A stretch of DNA of 64,000 nucleotides. Source: Bacteroidales bacterium. Its GTDB lineage: Bacteria > Bacteroidota > Bacteroidia > Bacteroidales > Marinilabiliaceae. How positions within the stretch are numbered: position 1 is the stretch's first letter; the number at the start of each line of letters is the position of its first letter. The notes beneath the pieces were generated by a model. That model was given only the letters and a program-made list of their open reading frames with translations, was not told the origin of the DNA and made no database searches. Position numbers and translations under genes: made by a program. Shown here one piece after another: positions 45,419 to 54,813 of this stretch. The stretch lies in assembly GCA_024401395.1 (NCBI GenBank), contig JAKSLD010000003.1, forward strand, positions 62,001 through 126,000. The letters run 5' to 3'.

Positions 45419-45934
45419 TTAATTAGTCTTCATACGCCAAGTCTTTATCTCAGCGAGATCTGCATTAGCCTTCTCTATCTTCTTCTCAAGAGAATTTTTA
45501 TAATCCACAACCTTCTCCATGATAGCAGGATCAGCCACGCCCAGAATTTGGGTAGCGAGGATAGCTGCATTAGTAGAGTTATCCATACCTACAGTAGCCA
45601 CAGGTATACCAGGAGGCATTTGAATCATAGAGAGCATAGAATCCCAACCATCCATAGAGATAGAAGCCTTGATAGGCACACCGATTACAGGGAGAGGCGT
45701 GAGAGCTGCCACTACACCTGGGAGATGAGCTGCACCACCTGCGCCAGCAATGATAACCTTGATACCACGACCCATTGCAGCCTTAGCAAAGTCGAGGACC
45801 TGTTGTGGGGTTCTGTGAGCAGAAAGAGCATTTACCTCGAAAGGGATTTCGAGTTTCTCGAGATGGTTACAAGCGCCCTCCATAACCTTGAGGTCGGATG
45901 TACTACCCATGATAATAGAAACGATTGGCTTCAT
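45419..45934 (-). CDS. purE: N5-carboxyaminoimidazole ribonucleotide mutase PurE
   Basis: A 171-residue class I PurE. The opening VSIIMGSTSDLKVMEGA, SAHRTPQQVLDFAK with the conserved His, and IIAGAGGAAHLPGVVAALTPLPVIGVP are complete. It moves the carboxyl group from N5-CAIR to C4 in purine synthesis. PurK is not nearby. A helical tail of about 20 residues follows the usual end. It lies 27 bp after obg. Confidence 0.96.
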   Translation of the reverse strand: MKPIVSIIMGSTSDLKVMEGACNHLEKLEIPFEVNALSAHRTPQQVLDFAKAAMGRGIKVIIAGAGGAAHLPGVVAALTPLPVIGVPIKASISMDGWDSMLSMIQMPPGIPVATVGMDNSTNAAILATQILGVADPAIMEKVVDYKNSLEKKIEKANADLAEIKTWRMKTN

Positions 45935-45961
45935 ATTGTATACTATACTGATTATTCATTA

Positions 45962-46990
45962 TTAATCGCTGACACGAGGGTCAACATAATTAGTTTTAAT
46001 AAGCGCAGACCAAAGAGTATCCTTAAGTTCCTGAATACCCTTCTGAGTATGAGAAGAGAAAGATATTACGTCCTTGATACCAGCCTTACGCATATTATTG
46101 AGAGCCTTCTCGAGGTCCTCCTCAGTTACGAGATCAGTCTTAGAGATTGCTACTACGCGCTCCTTATCTACGAGTTCAGGATTATAGCGGCGGAGTTCAT
46201 CAAGGAGGATCTCATAAGCTCTGACATGATCTTCGGCATCTGCAGGGACCATAAACAGGAGTACCGAGTTACGTTCAATATGGCGAAGGAAACGGAGTCC
46301 GATACCCTTTCCTTCCGCTGCACCCTCAATGATACCAGGGATATCAGCGATACAGAAAGAGTGATTATCTCTATGGCGAACCATACCCAGATTAGGCACT
46401 AGAGTAGTAAACTCGTAAGGAGCTATTTCCGGTTTAGCTGCAGTTACTACAGAGAGGAGAGTAGACTTACCTGCATTAGGGAAACCTACGAGACCAACAT
46501 CGGCAAGAACTTTAAGTTCGATTATAGCAGAAAGTTCGACACCCATTTCACCAGGCTGTGCATAGCGAGGAGTCTGGAAAGTAGAAGTACGGAAATGCCA
46601 GTTGCCCAAGCCACCGCGGCCGCCCTTGGCAAGAATCTCCTCCTGACCGTCCTGAGTTATCTCGAATAGTTCCTCACCTGTTTCGGCATCTTTAACTACG
46701 GTACCGAGAGGCACCTCGATATAAGCATCCTCACCATCAGATCCGAAAGAACGCTGTTTACCGCCAGCCTCACCATCTTTAGCGAAGACATGGCGAGCGA
46801 ACTTGAGGTGGATAAGAGTCCAATAATTGGCATTGCCACGTACGATGACATGACCACCGCGGCCACCATCGCCACCATCAGGACCACCCTTCTCCACGAA
46901 TTTTTCGTGACGCAGATGGGCTGAACCAGCGCCGCCCTTACCTGAGCGGCAGAATATTTTAACGTAATCTACAAAGTTGGACGATGCCAT
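45962..46990 (-). CDS. obg: Ribosome-assembly GTPase Obg/CgtA
   Basis: A 342-residue Obg. The glycine-rich Obg fold covers 1-158 ([40 protein letters not shown]). The G domain follows with [20 protein letters not shown] and ISKTDLV. The extra C-terminal OCT domain of some Obg proteins is absent, as is common in this phylum. It binds the 50S subunit and couples assembly to GTP levels. It heads the run obg-purE-barrel-lipoprotein-porZ. Confidence 0.97.
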   Translation of the reverse strand: MASSNFVDYVKIFCRSGKGGAGSAHLRHEKFVEKGGPDGGDGGRGGHVIVRGNANYWTLIHLKFARHVFAKDGEAGGKQRSFGSDGEDAYIEVPLGTVVKDAETGEELFEITQDGQEEILAKGGRGGLGNWHFRTSTFQTPRYAQPGEMGVELSAIIELKVLADVGLVGFPNAGKSTLLSVVTAAKPEIAPYEFTTLVPNLGMVRHRDNHSFCIADIPGIIEGAAEGKGIGLRFLRHIERNSVLLFMVPADAEDHVRAYEILLDELRRYNPELVDKERVVAISKTDLVTEEDLEKALNNMRKAGIKDVISFSSHTQKGIQELKDTLWSALIKTNYVDPRVSD

Positions 46991-47028
46991 AAAATAACGG
47001 TTAAATATTTCGTATTAAAACGTAATTA

Positions 47029-47070
47029 AAGGAAGCCGTACTTGGGCTAGATACCAAATACGGCTTCCTT
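47029..47070 (-). terminator. Terminator of the gldJ-like gene
   Basis: AAGGAAGCCGTA and TACGGCTTCCTT form a perfect 12-bp stem around an 18-nt loop. On the minus strand TTTAATTACGTTTT follows. It lies 18 bp after the stop. Confidence 0.85.
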
Positions 47071-47087
47071 ATATTGTCAAAAGAAAA

Positions 47088-48686
47088 TTATCTCTTTACT
47101 TTCTTGCCATACTGATTTTGAGGTGCGCCGAGCTTAGTCATTGCGCAACGGAAACCGAGGTCGTCACGGCTATCATCCTCGTGGAGGAAGCGACGAGTAC
47201 CAGGGCTCAACCAGTAAGCGCGGTCTCTCCAACCACCACCCTTATAAACTCGTGTAGAGTCTGTCACGAGAGAACGGAGGTTGTTATCGCCATTAGCACC
47301 ATCGTACATATTAGCTGTTGTCATCTCAGAAGCTGTCCAGTCCTGGTTACCGAGAACCTGGTTAGACCACTTATCGCCATCGCCGAAGTTACGGTTATCA
47401 GCTGTACGATAGTTCTTACGATCTGCGATCTGACCCTGACGCTGAACCTCGTAGCGAACGTTACCTACTGAGTCAACCTCTACGAGCTTATCCTCGTCAT
47501 CGAGGAGTTTCTGGCGGAATACGTTACCACGGAATGGGTTAAACTCATCGAAGTCATCCATAGACTGTTGACGATAGATATCAGCTACCCACTCGTTAAC
47601 GTTACCTGCCATACAGTAGAGACCATAATCATTAGGCCAGTATGAGCGAACAGGAACTGTGATATCACCGGCATCGTTAAGGTCGCCTGCGGTACCCATG
47701 TAGTCACCATTTGCACGAACGTAGTTGGCCATCATACGACCGCGGTCGTTCTCATCTGGGTTACGCAACACGTGGCTGTTCCATGGGAAAATCTTACGTT
47801 CAGAAACGCGCTCCTCGAGAGTATTACCTACGATACCGAGAGCAGCGAACTCCCACTCGGCCTCGGTTGGGAGGCGGTACTTAGGGAGGAGGACACCATC
47901 CTCGATACGAACGTGACGTTTAGAAACCTCGCCTTCGTCGTCTTCACCCATAGGCATCTTAACGCTCTCATAAGGGTTATTCTCTTCGTCCATTACGATA
48001 ACGTCATCACCGAGAGCGCCATAGAGGTAAGCCTCAGTGTTGAAGTTATGCTGGCCGCCGCCGCCTTCCTCGCTCATCTGCTTCTTAAGAGTCTCAACCT
48101 TATTGAGGACACCGCGCTCGAAGAGGATATTCTCGTTTACACGGTCAGTACGCCACTTACAGAAGTTAGTAGCCTGACGGTGAGAAACACCTACTACAGG
48201 ATAATCAGAATATGCTGGGTGACGGAGATAGTTCTCTACATAAGGCTCGTTATAAGCCAAAGCGCGACGCCATACGAGTGTATCAGGGAGAGCGCTACGG
48301 AGTACCTGAGGATATTCCTGACGGCTAAACACCTTGCTAAGCCACCACAACCACTCACGATAGTTGGAGTTGCTAACCTCGCACTCATCCATAAAGAATG
48401 AAGAAACGGATACACGGCGTGGCTGAGCGTCCCATGAATACATCACGTCCTGTTCAACACGGCCCATAATGAATGTACCGCCCTCGACACGTACGAGACC
48501 TGGACCTACTTCCTGCTCATAGCCAGAATAGTTCTCGAAACCACCCATATTAGTAGGGTCGTTATAAGCCCAACCTGTAACGGAGCTATTACCCTGATTC
48601 CCTCGAGAAGAGAAACAAGACGTAAGCGCCAGGCCGAAGCAAACTGCTACAAGAGCAGCGGACAAATGCTTGAATCTAAAATTCAT
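47088..48686 (-). CDS. GldJ-like lipoprotein, formylglycine-generating-enzyme fold
   Basis: A 532-residue lipoprotein (signal to LALTSC, Cys 24). The SUMF1-type domain begins GLVRVEGGTFIMGRVEQD, passes through YRLPTEAEWEFAALG and LYCMAGNVNEWVAD, and ends YWLSPGTRRFLHEDDSRDDLGFRCA. TGWAYNDPTNMGGFE before the domain and the long inserts match GldJ rather than the shorter PorK/GldK. GldJ is a T9SS-associated outer-membrane lipoprotein, required for the machine in gliding bacteria. The copper-binding cysteines of true formylglycine enzymes are not apparent, so this is probably structural. It has its own terminator. A PorK relative is the alternative. Confidence 0.85.
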   Translation of the reverse strand: MNFRFKHLSAALVAVCFGLALTSCFSSRGNQGNSSVTGWAYNDPTNMGGFENYSGYEQEVGPGLVRVEGGTFIMGRVEQDVMYSWDAQPRRVSVSSFFMDECEVSNSNYREWLWWLSKVFSRQEYPQVLRSALPDTLVWRRALAYNEPYVENYLRHPAYSDYPVVGVSHRQATNFCKWRTDRVNENILFERGVLNKVETLKKQMSEEGGGGQHNFNTEAYLYGALGDDVIVMDEENNPYESVKMPMGEDDEGEVSKRHVRIEDGVLLPKYRLPTEAEWEFAALGIVGNTLEERVSERKIFPWNSHVLRNPDENDRGRMMANYVRANGDYMGTAGDLNDAGDITVPVRSYWPNDYGLYCMAGNVNEWVADIYRQQSMDDFDEFNPFRGNVFRQKLLDDEDKLVEVDSVGNVRYEVQRQGQIADRKNYRTADNRNFGDGDKWSNQVLGNQDWTASEMTTANMYDGANGDNNLRSLVTDSTRVYKGGGWRDRAYWLSPGTRRFLHEDDSRDDLGFRCAMTKLGAPQNQYGKKVKR

Positions 48687-48803
48687 AGTATCTTGATTTG
48701 TGTCAATTTACACTTTATATTCTAATGAGTATCAGCATATTAGCCATACGCTAACATACAGCACTCAGTCGTCTTATACTAGGCATAGGCGGAAAAAGTT
48801 ACA

Positions 48804-49364
48804 TTACTTTCCCAACAAAACGCTAGTTTTTGAGAACTGAGTACACTTGACAGCTCGTTGCAAATTTATACTTTTTTCATTGGAATAGCACAACTGAGTA
48901 GTATTTTTTTGCCTTATTCTAACATTAAAATTAATATCGGCGAGAGTATTGGAGCAGTTCTTCAGAGCATAGATACCCGAATACAAGTGTGTATGCGGGT
49001 GGTGGCTAGTAGGGTTTGGGCATAAAGAATCCAAGATGAGCAAGATACGATCCACCTGGCCCCTATACTTACGGAGCATACGGCAGAAGAAAGAGACAGC
49101 CATACGGCGTGGGCCAGCCACCTTATTATTCAAGGCTTCGCGGCTCCAGAACCTACGGCGAGTGCGAGAAGCCATTTCAGCCTTAGCGAGAGACTGAGCC
49201 TGAGCAAAGATATCGCGTTGTTTCTGTTGCTTATCAGTAACGATATGAGCATATATATAATATCTGCCGTGGAGGCGGCGGACAAAGACAGAGCGATTGG
49301 CGATACGTTGACGGATAGCGTGGCGAGCCAAAGTGACATGCTTGTGGAGGATAGAAACTTTCAT
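48804..49364 (-). CDS. Hypothetical basic protein, possibly extended past its original end
   Basis: A 186-residue frame. The first roughly 105 residues (MKVSILHKHVTLARHAIRQR ... MAVSFFCRMLRKYRG) are rich in Arg, Lys and aromatic residues and look like a folded small basic protein. I recall similar short proteins in Bacteroidales, function unknown. After about residue 115 the composition changes (SHHPHTHLYSG ... FSKTSVLLGK) and the tail looks like translated intergenic DNA, as if an original stop had been lost. No signal peptide. It stands alone between the gldJ-like gene and repeat copy J. Moderately sure that the N-terminal part is real. Confidence 0.5.
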   Translation of the reverse strand: MKVSILHKHVTLARHAIRQRIANRSVFVRRLHGRYYIYAHIVTDKQQKQRDIFAQAQSLAKAEMASRTRRRFWSREALNNKVAGPRRMAVSFFCRMLRKYRGQVDRILLILDSLCPNPTSHHPHTHLYSGIYALKNCSNTLADINFNVRIRQKNTTQLCYSNEKSINLQRAVKCTQFSKTSVLLGK

Positions 49365-49507
49365 AAGACAAATTAAACAGGTTAACGATTAGAATCTTGG
49401 GGGCGAATATAAGATATCAGAAATCGGCACTGTCCCTTTTCTGCCGTTTCGTGCCGTTATTGACGAAATATTTAACCATATTTAACATCGGTGGCATATT
49501 GAGAGAG

Positions 49508-49584
49508 GCAAAACAGTGGCGAAGTGCAATAGAAGCACAAGGGAAGTATAAGAGAGCTATCGGTTTGCTCGCAAATTTTTCATT
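49508..49584 (-). repeat. Dispersed 11-bp-phased repeat, copy J, overlapping the MATE stop codon
   Basis: On the minus strand the core AATGAAAAATTTGCGAGCAA begins in the last MATE codon; its TGA (49582-49580) is the stop codon. Units follow: CGATAGCTCTC, TTATACTTCCC, TTGTGCTTCTA, TTGCACTTCGC and a weaker one (49562 to 49508). Confidence 0.85.
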
Positions 49585-51037
49585 CCAGACGGACCTTCAT
49601 CCAAGAGCGACCACGGAGTCGGATCAAGAAAATCAAACCGCGGAAACAAAGTTCGACACACATTGCCACCCACACGCCGCGGAGTCCCCACATTGGAGCC
49701 AGACACCAAGCGAGAGTCAAGCGCACGCCCCACATAGAGACAAAATTCATCAGACAAGGCTTAAGAGTATCGCCTGCGCCAACGAACACACCATAAGCCA
49801 CGATACTTGCTGCGAACATCGGTTCAGCCCATGCCTCGATACGCAAAGCCATAGTACCCAGCTCCACGATCTCCTCGACAGGAGTAAGGATAGACATCAT
49901 CAACGGGGCACAATAATACATCACGACACCCATAACAGACATGATAAGCATACCCAATCCGACCGTTATGAAACCGAAACGGCGAGTGAGGTCGAGGCGG
50001 CGAGCGCCGATACTCTGTCCGATGAGCGTAGTAGCAGCGTCGCCGATACCATACCCAGGCATATAACAAAGGCTCTCCGCAGTAACAGCGAAACTATTAG
50101 CGGCTATAGACATCACCCCCAAAGGAGCTACTATGACGGTAGACAAGACCTGTGCACTACACATAATAAAATGTTCCAATCCCATTGGGGCACTGATTTT
50201 GAAAGCATTACGAAGAGTAGCGCGAGTCGGGAGATAAGAGCGCCGAGCTCCACGAGTCAACACATCCTTATTAGCGCGTCGGCCAAATACACTCAACTCC
50301 TTAGAGCGAGTCAAGAGATAAAACGTAAGGAATCCAGCCGTAACGATCTGAGCGAGAGCCGTTGCGAGAGCAGCTCCCTTGACACCCATATCCGCGCTCC
50401 AAACAGAAAAATCGAACCCACCAATAGAAAAGTGGTGAGTAGGAAAAATCAAGAGCCAATTGAAAAGCACATCCATAGCACACATAATTACGCTAGCCAC
50501 GCTAGGGATCTGCATATTACCGCTACAACGCAGCATACCGCCAGAAAGCTGATACATCTGGGCTGCAGGGAGAGCAGCAGTATATATAAAGAAATAGGCA
50601 GAAGCATCGCCACATATTTCCGGTGTTCCTCCGATCCAGACAGGGAGATAAGAGCTGATAGCCATACCCAGAGCCGAAAGGACACCTATAAACAAAAGGC
50701 AAGAGATAAAAGCCTGTCGCATAACCAGTCTTGCTTCCTCAAATTTCCTAGCACCAATTTTCTGGGCGACCTGTACAGTAAATCCAGCCGAGACCGAGAG
50801 GCACAAACCGCCAATGAGCCAAGTAGCGCTAGCCATGAGGCCCACGGATGCGCTAGGATTAGCTCCGAGGCTACCGAGCATAGAAGCATCGATATACTGC
50901 ATGAGGATTGTAGACAACTGCGCGAAGATAGCTGGCAAAGAAAGCTGGAAGGTCAGCACGATCTGCTGCCTTGCAGTCAGCTCCTCCCCATCGCGTATGC
51001 GAGCCAAGAGTCGTTGTGTATTAGGTAGAAATTTCAA
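49580..51037 (-). CDS. MATE family multidrug/sodium efflux pump
   Basis: A 485-residue protein with twelve predicted membrane helices in two repeats. LSLPAIFAQLSTILMQYIDASMLGSLG and ASATWLIGGLCLSVSAGFTVQVAQKIGA in the first half and IGDAATTLIGQSIGARR in the second are MATE signatures. It exports drugs or metabolites in exchange for Na+ or H+; substrate unknown. The stop codon lies inside repeat copy J, so the last residues (RGRSWMKVRLE) may have been set by the repeat. It is divergent from recQ. Confidence 0.93.
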   Translation of the reverse strand: MKFLPNTQRLLARIRDGEELTARQQIVLTFQLSLPAIFAQLSTILMQYIDASMLGSLGANPSASVGLMASATWLIGGLCLSVSAGFTVQVAQKIGARKFEEARLVMRQAFISCLLFIGVLSALGMAISSYLPVWIGGTPEICGDASAYFFIYTAALPAAQMYQLSGGMLRCSGNMQIPSVASVIMCAMDVLFNWLLIFPTHHFSIGGFDFSVWSADMGVKGAALATALAQIVTAGFLTFYLLTRSKELSVFGRRANKDVLTRGARRSYLPTRATLRNAFKISAPMGLEHFIMCSAQVLSTVIVAPLGVMSIAANSFAVTAESLCYMPGYGIGDAATTLIGQSIGARRLDLTRRFGFITVGLGMLIMSVMGVVMYYCAPLMMSILTPVEEIVELGTMALRIEAWAEPMFAASIVAYGVFVGAGDTLKPCLMNFVSMWGVRLTLAWCLAPMWGLRGVWVAMCVELCFRGLIFLIRLRGRSWMKVRLE

Positions 51038-51112
51038 GGTTGTTGTCCGATTTTGCGATGCGAAGTTCTAAAAAATATCTCACTTATAGCTCAATGTGAA
51101 GAAAAAAAGCTA

Positions 51113-51120
51113 TATATTTG
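51113..51120 (+). promoter_or_regulatory. Candidate -7 box for recQ
   Basis: TATATTTG, 64 bp before the recQ ATG. No clear TTTG at the right distance upstream. Confidence 0.45.
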
Positions 51121-51184
51121 TATATAGTGAGGGTAAAACGGATATACTATCCCCTACTATTAATCAGACAAAACTGGGTATACT

Positions 51185-53356
51185 ATGCTAACAGATGAAC
51201 TACGAAAGTATTTCGGATTTGACTCATTCAAGGGTAATCAAGAGGAGGTGATCAACAACCTTTTGAAAGGCAAGGATACGTTTGTATTGATGCCTACGGG
51301 AGGTGGCAAATCATTATGCTATCAGTTACCTGCCATGATTCTACCGGGTACGGCCATAGTGGTATCGCCTTTGATTGCACTGATGAAGAATCAAGTGGAT
51401 GCGATAAGAGGCTATGCGTCACATCAAGGTGTAGCCCACTTTTTGAATTCGTCATTAAACAAGGCACAGATAACGCAAGTAAAGGAAGACGTGTTAGCAG
51501 GAATAACGAAACTGCTATACGTTGCGCCAGAATCACTCACAAAAGAAGAGAATGTACAATTTCTCAGGCAGATAAAGATATCGTTCTATGCCATAGACGA
51601 AGCCCACTGTATTTCAGAGTGGGGGCATGACTTCAGGCCAGAATACAGACGAATAAGACCTATTGTAGAAGAGATAGGCGTTGCACCTATTATTGCATTA
51701 ACAGCGACAGCTACACCTAAGGTTCAGTTAGACATACAGAAAAATCTCGGAATGCAGGATGCCACTGTGTTCAAGTCATCATTCAACCGTTCGAACCTAT
51801 TCTATGAAATACGTCCGAAAGGCAACCAGATGACAGAGATAGTAAAGATACTGAAAGCCAATGCCGGGAAGAGCGCCATTATATATTGTCTATCGAGGAA
51901 ACGAGTAGAGCAAGTAACAGAATTCCTTACGGTAAATGGCATTAAGGCATTGCCATATCATGCGGGACTAGATGCAGCTACCAGAGCAGCCAACCAAGAC
52001 AAGTTCCAGATGGAAGAGGCCGATGTGGTATGTGCAACTATTGCTTTTGGCATGGGTATAGACAAGCCAGACGTAAGATTTGTCATCCACTATGATATAC
52101 CTAAGAGCCTTGAGGGGTATTATCAAGAAACAGGACGAGCAGGACGAGACGGAGGCGAAGGTCGTTGCATAGCGTTCTATTCATACAAAGACATACAGAA
52201 GCTAGAGAAATTCTTACAGAACAAGAGCGTATCCGAGCAAGAAGTCGGCAAACAATTACTCTGTGAGACAATAGCATACGCAGAGAGCAGCAACTGCAGA
52301 AGGCGCATTCTTCTGAACTATTTTGGGGAAGCGTACAATGTGGACAACTGCGGCATGTGCGACAACTGTCTGACGCCTAAGGAGAAATTCAATGCAAAAG
52401 AAAGCGTACTCAAGGTACTTGAAGTTGTGGATGCACTCAATGGCAAGTTGAAGGCAGAGCAATTAGTAGACTTCCTCATTGGGCGAGCTACAGACGTGAT
52501 GAAGAGCTACAAGTATTCATTGCATGAACTATTCGGATCGGGCAGAGAAAGAGAGAACCGCTTCTGGATGAGCATTGTACGTCAGTCAGTTATAGAAGGA
52601 CTTCTAAAGAAAGACATAGAATCGTATGGCACGGTACGTTTGACATCTGCGGGAGAAGCATTCCTGGAGTCGCCTCGTACGATAGAATACACCCTTGACA
52701 GAGAGTTTACCAACACAGATGATGACGATACAGCGGTAGGCGGCAATATGACAAGTTCGACAGCCCTAGACCAAGCGCTCTCTCAACAATTAAAATCCCT
52801 GAGAAAGTCAGAAGGTCTACGACTAGGACTACTTCCACACGTGCTATTTACTGAGCCACAGCTAGATGCGATGGCGACATTCTATCCTATGACCCTTACG
52901 GAGTTACAGACTATACCAGGCATCAATGAAGGCAAGGCTAATAAATTTGGTCAGCCATTTATTGACCTCATCACTAAATACGTAGAAGAGAACGAGATAG
53001 AACGTACCCTAGAGACAGTAGTCAAGAACGTACCGCAAAAGAGCAAGAATAAGACCGAGATAATAAAATACCTAGATCGCAGAATCAGTCTTGACGACAT
53101 AGCCAACAACCTTGGGCTTTCGATGGAAGAATTGATCAAGGAGATGGAGAGTATAGTATACAATGGCACAAAGCTAAATATAGACTATTATCTCAAGCAA
53201 ATTATGGACGATTCTGACATCAAAGAGCTATTTGATTATTATAAAGACTCTGACGATGATGACATACACAAGGCGATGGACGAGTACGAAGGTGCGTATG
53301 AAGAAAACGAGCTACGTCTAGTCCGCATCAAGTATGTATCAGAGGTAGCTAATTAA
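51185..53356 (+). CDS. recQ: ATP-dependent DNA helicase RecQ
   Basis: A 723-residue RecQ. The helicase core has Walker A LMPTGGGKSLCYQLP (about 37-51), the DEAH box AIDEAHCISEWGHDFRPEY, TATATPKV and QETGRAGRDGGEG. The zinc site is in SNCRRRILLNYFGE ... CGMCDNC, followed by the winged-helix RQC domain and an HRDC domain (about 525-600). About 125 further residues form a C-terminal extension with an acidic end, as in Bacteroidetes RecQ. It unwinds DNA in recombination and repair. It begins the plus-strand run recQ-fusion gene-coaD-comF. Confidence 0.96.
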   Translation: MLTDELRKYFGFDSFKGNQEEVINNLLKGKDTFVLMPTGGGKSLCYQLPAMILPGTAIVVSPLIALMKNQVDAIRGYASHQGVAHFLNSSLNKAQITQVKEDVLAGITKLLYVAPESLTKEENVQFLRQIKISFYAIDEAHCISEWGHDFRPEYRRIRPIVEEIGVAPIIALTATATPKVQLDIQKNLGMQDATVFKSSFNRSNLFYEIRPKGNQMTEIVKILKANAGKSAIIYCLSRKRVEQVTEFLTVNGIKALPYHAGLDAATRAANQDKFQMEEADVVCATIAFGMGIDKPDVRFVIHYDIPKSLEGYYQETGRAGRDGGEGRCIAFYSYKDIQKLEKFLQNKSVSEQEVGKQLLCETIAYAESSNCRRRILLNYFGEAYNVDNCGMCDNCLTPKEKFNAKESVLKVLEVVDALNGKLKAEQLVDFLIGRATDVMKSYKYSLHELFGSGRERENRFWMSIVRQSVIEGLLKKDIESYGTVRLTSAGEAFLESPRTIEYTLDREFTNTDDDDTAVGGNMTSSTALDQALSQQLKSLRKSEGLRLGLLPHVLFTEPQLDAMATFYPMTLTELQTIPGINEGKANKFGQPFIDLITKYVEENEIERTLETVVKNVPQKSKNKTEIIKYLDRRISLDDIANNLGLSMEELIKEMESIVYNGTKLNIDYYLKQIMDDSDIKELFDYYKDSDDDDIHKAMDEYEGAYEENELRLVRIKYVSEVAN

Positions 53357-53389
53357 TCCACAACGAACGAACTAACGTCATAAAAGACC

Positions 53390-54793
53390 GTGATAGAGTA
53401 TTTCCGTTCAGCAGCGCCTACTTGGCGCAAGTATCGCAAGCGCAGAAGCTATTATTGGGATTCAATAACCCATTATATAGAGTATTATATACATTCGTCA
53501 AGTTCGGTACTAGAGATAGGGTGTGGTACAGGAGAACTGATAGGAGAGATAAAGGCACAGAAGAGAGTTGGAATCGATTTCTGTGAAGAACTGATATCAC
53601 AGGCAAAAGAGGCATATCCAGAAGTAGAATTTCACACTATGGCCGCAGAGACATTTGACCTCAGCGAAAAGTTTGATGTGATAATACTATCAAATCTAAC
53701 AGGATTTCTGAAAGATGTGCAAGCTGTATTTGCGAGACTACATAGAGTTTGCCATAAAGACACCCGCATTATAGTTACGTCATACAACAGACTATGGGAG
53801 CCACTGATAAAGTTCGCAGAATTCATAGGCATAAAAAGGAAGACACCACAGCAGAACTGGCTATCGGTACACGACATGCAGAACCTACTATACCTAGCCG
53901 GATTTGATACCTACAGGACAAACAGTTCCACTTTACTGCCGATATACATACCCATAGTATCAAAATTCTGCAACAGGATATTATCTCATTTACCATTATT
54001 CAACTCACTGTCGCTCAACAGATATTTCTTTGCCAGACCTGTCCCTACCATAACAGAAGAAGAGGCGAGCAAGAAATACAGCGTTTCAGTATTAGTTCCT
54101 GCGAGAAATGAGAGCGGCAATATAAGGAATGCCATAGAGAGGATTCCAGATATGGGCAGTCACACACAGCTAATATTCTGCGAAGGCAACTCTACGGATG
54201 ACACCTGGGAGACAATAAAGAAGCTAAAAGACGAATATCCAGAGAAAGACATACACATACTACAGCAAAAAGGCAAAGGGAAAGGCGATGCTGTGAGGTG
54301 TGGGTATGCAGAGGCTACAGGAGACATACTGATGATACTTGATGCAGACTTAACAGTAAGACCAGAAGACCTACCAAAGTTCTATATGGCCATAGCCACA
54401 GGAAAAGGAGAATTCATCAATGGCGTACGATTGGTATATCCGATGGAAGAGCGAGCAATGAGGACATTGAATACTATAGGAAACCATTTCTTTTCATTAT
54501 TGTTCTCTTGGATATTAGAAGCTCCGATAAAAGATACGCTATGTGGAACAAAAGTTATGACCAGAGAAAACTGGCTTAAATTGACAGAGGGAAGAAAATT
54601 CTTTGGCGATTTTGACCCATTTGGAGATTTTGACATGCTATTCGGGGCGCATAAATTGAATTTGAAAATTGTAGATCTTCCTATACGCTATCAAGAGAGA
54701 GTATACGGAGATACCAATATATCAAGATTTTCTCATGGCTGGCTTTTGCTCAGGATGAGTGCATTTGCCGCAAGTAAGATTAGGTTTAGATAA
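53390..54793 (+). CDS. Fusion of SAM methyltransferase and family 2 glycosyltransferase
   Basis: A 467-residue protein beginning at GTG, 33 bp after recQ. Residues 1-170 are a class I methyltransferase: SVLEIGCGTGELIGEI (about 39-54) is the SAM-binding motif I, with a UbiE/Ubie-like layout after it. Residues about 225-467 are a GT2 glycosyltransferase of the dolichyl-phosphate-sugar type: VSVLVPARNESGNIRNAI, GNSTDDTW, GKGDAVRCGYAEA and the metal-binding DADLTV. No membrane anchor is evident. It probably makes or modifies a sugar-lipid, with an acceptor that cannot be told. The two enzymes are usually separate genes. Confidence 0.85.
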   Translation: MIEYFRSAAPTWRKYRKRRSYYWDSITHYIEYYIHSSSSVLEIGCGTGELIGEIKAQKRVGIDFCEELISQAKEAYPEVEFHTMAAETFDLSEKFDVIILSNLTGFLKDVQAVFARLHRVCHKDTRIIVTSYNRLWEPLIKFAEFIGIKRKTPQQNWLSVHDMQNLLYLAGFDTYRTNSSTLLPIYIPIVSKFCNRILSHLPLFNSLSLNRYFFARPVPTITEEEASKKYSVSVLVPARNESGNIRNAIERIPDMGSHTQLIFCEGNSTDDTWETIKKLKDEYPEKDIHILQQKGKGKGDAVRCGYAEATGDILMILDADLTVRPEDLPKFYMAIATGKGEFINGVRLVYPMEERAMRTLNTIGNHFFSLLFSWILEAPIKDTLCGTKVMTRENWLKLTEGRKFFGDFDPFGDFDMLFGAHKLNLKIVDLPIRYQERVYGDTNISRFSHGWLLLRMSAFAASKIRFR

Positions 54794-54813
54794 TTAATAG
54801 ATTCACTCAAGGA

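Noticed and set aside
47772-48401. A 209-codon plus-strand frame inside the gldJ-like gene
   Set aside because: Antisense shadow of a well-supported lipoprotein gene; no start context or recognisable domain.
48725-48790. Loose 11-bp rhythm (TATGCCTAGTA, TATGGCTAATA on the minus strand) upstream of the hypothetical gene
   Set aside because: The units are not contiguous and no core is found; too weak to count as a copy.
49397-51028. A 543-codon open frame on the plus strand opposite the MATE gene
   Set aside because: It mirrors a clear MATE gene. The predicted product is a His, Ser, Thr and Arg-rich polar string without any fold-like pattern.
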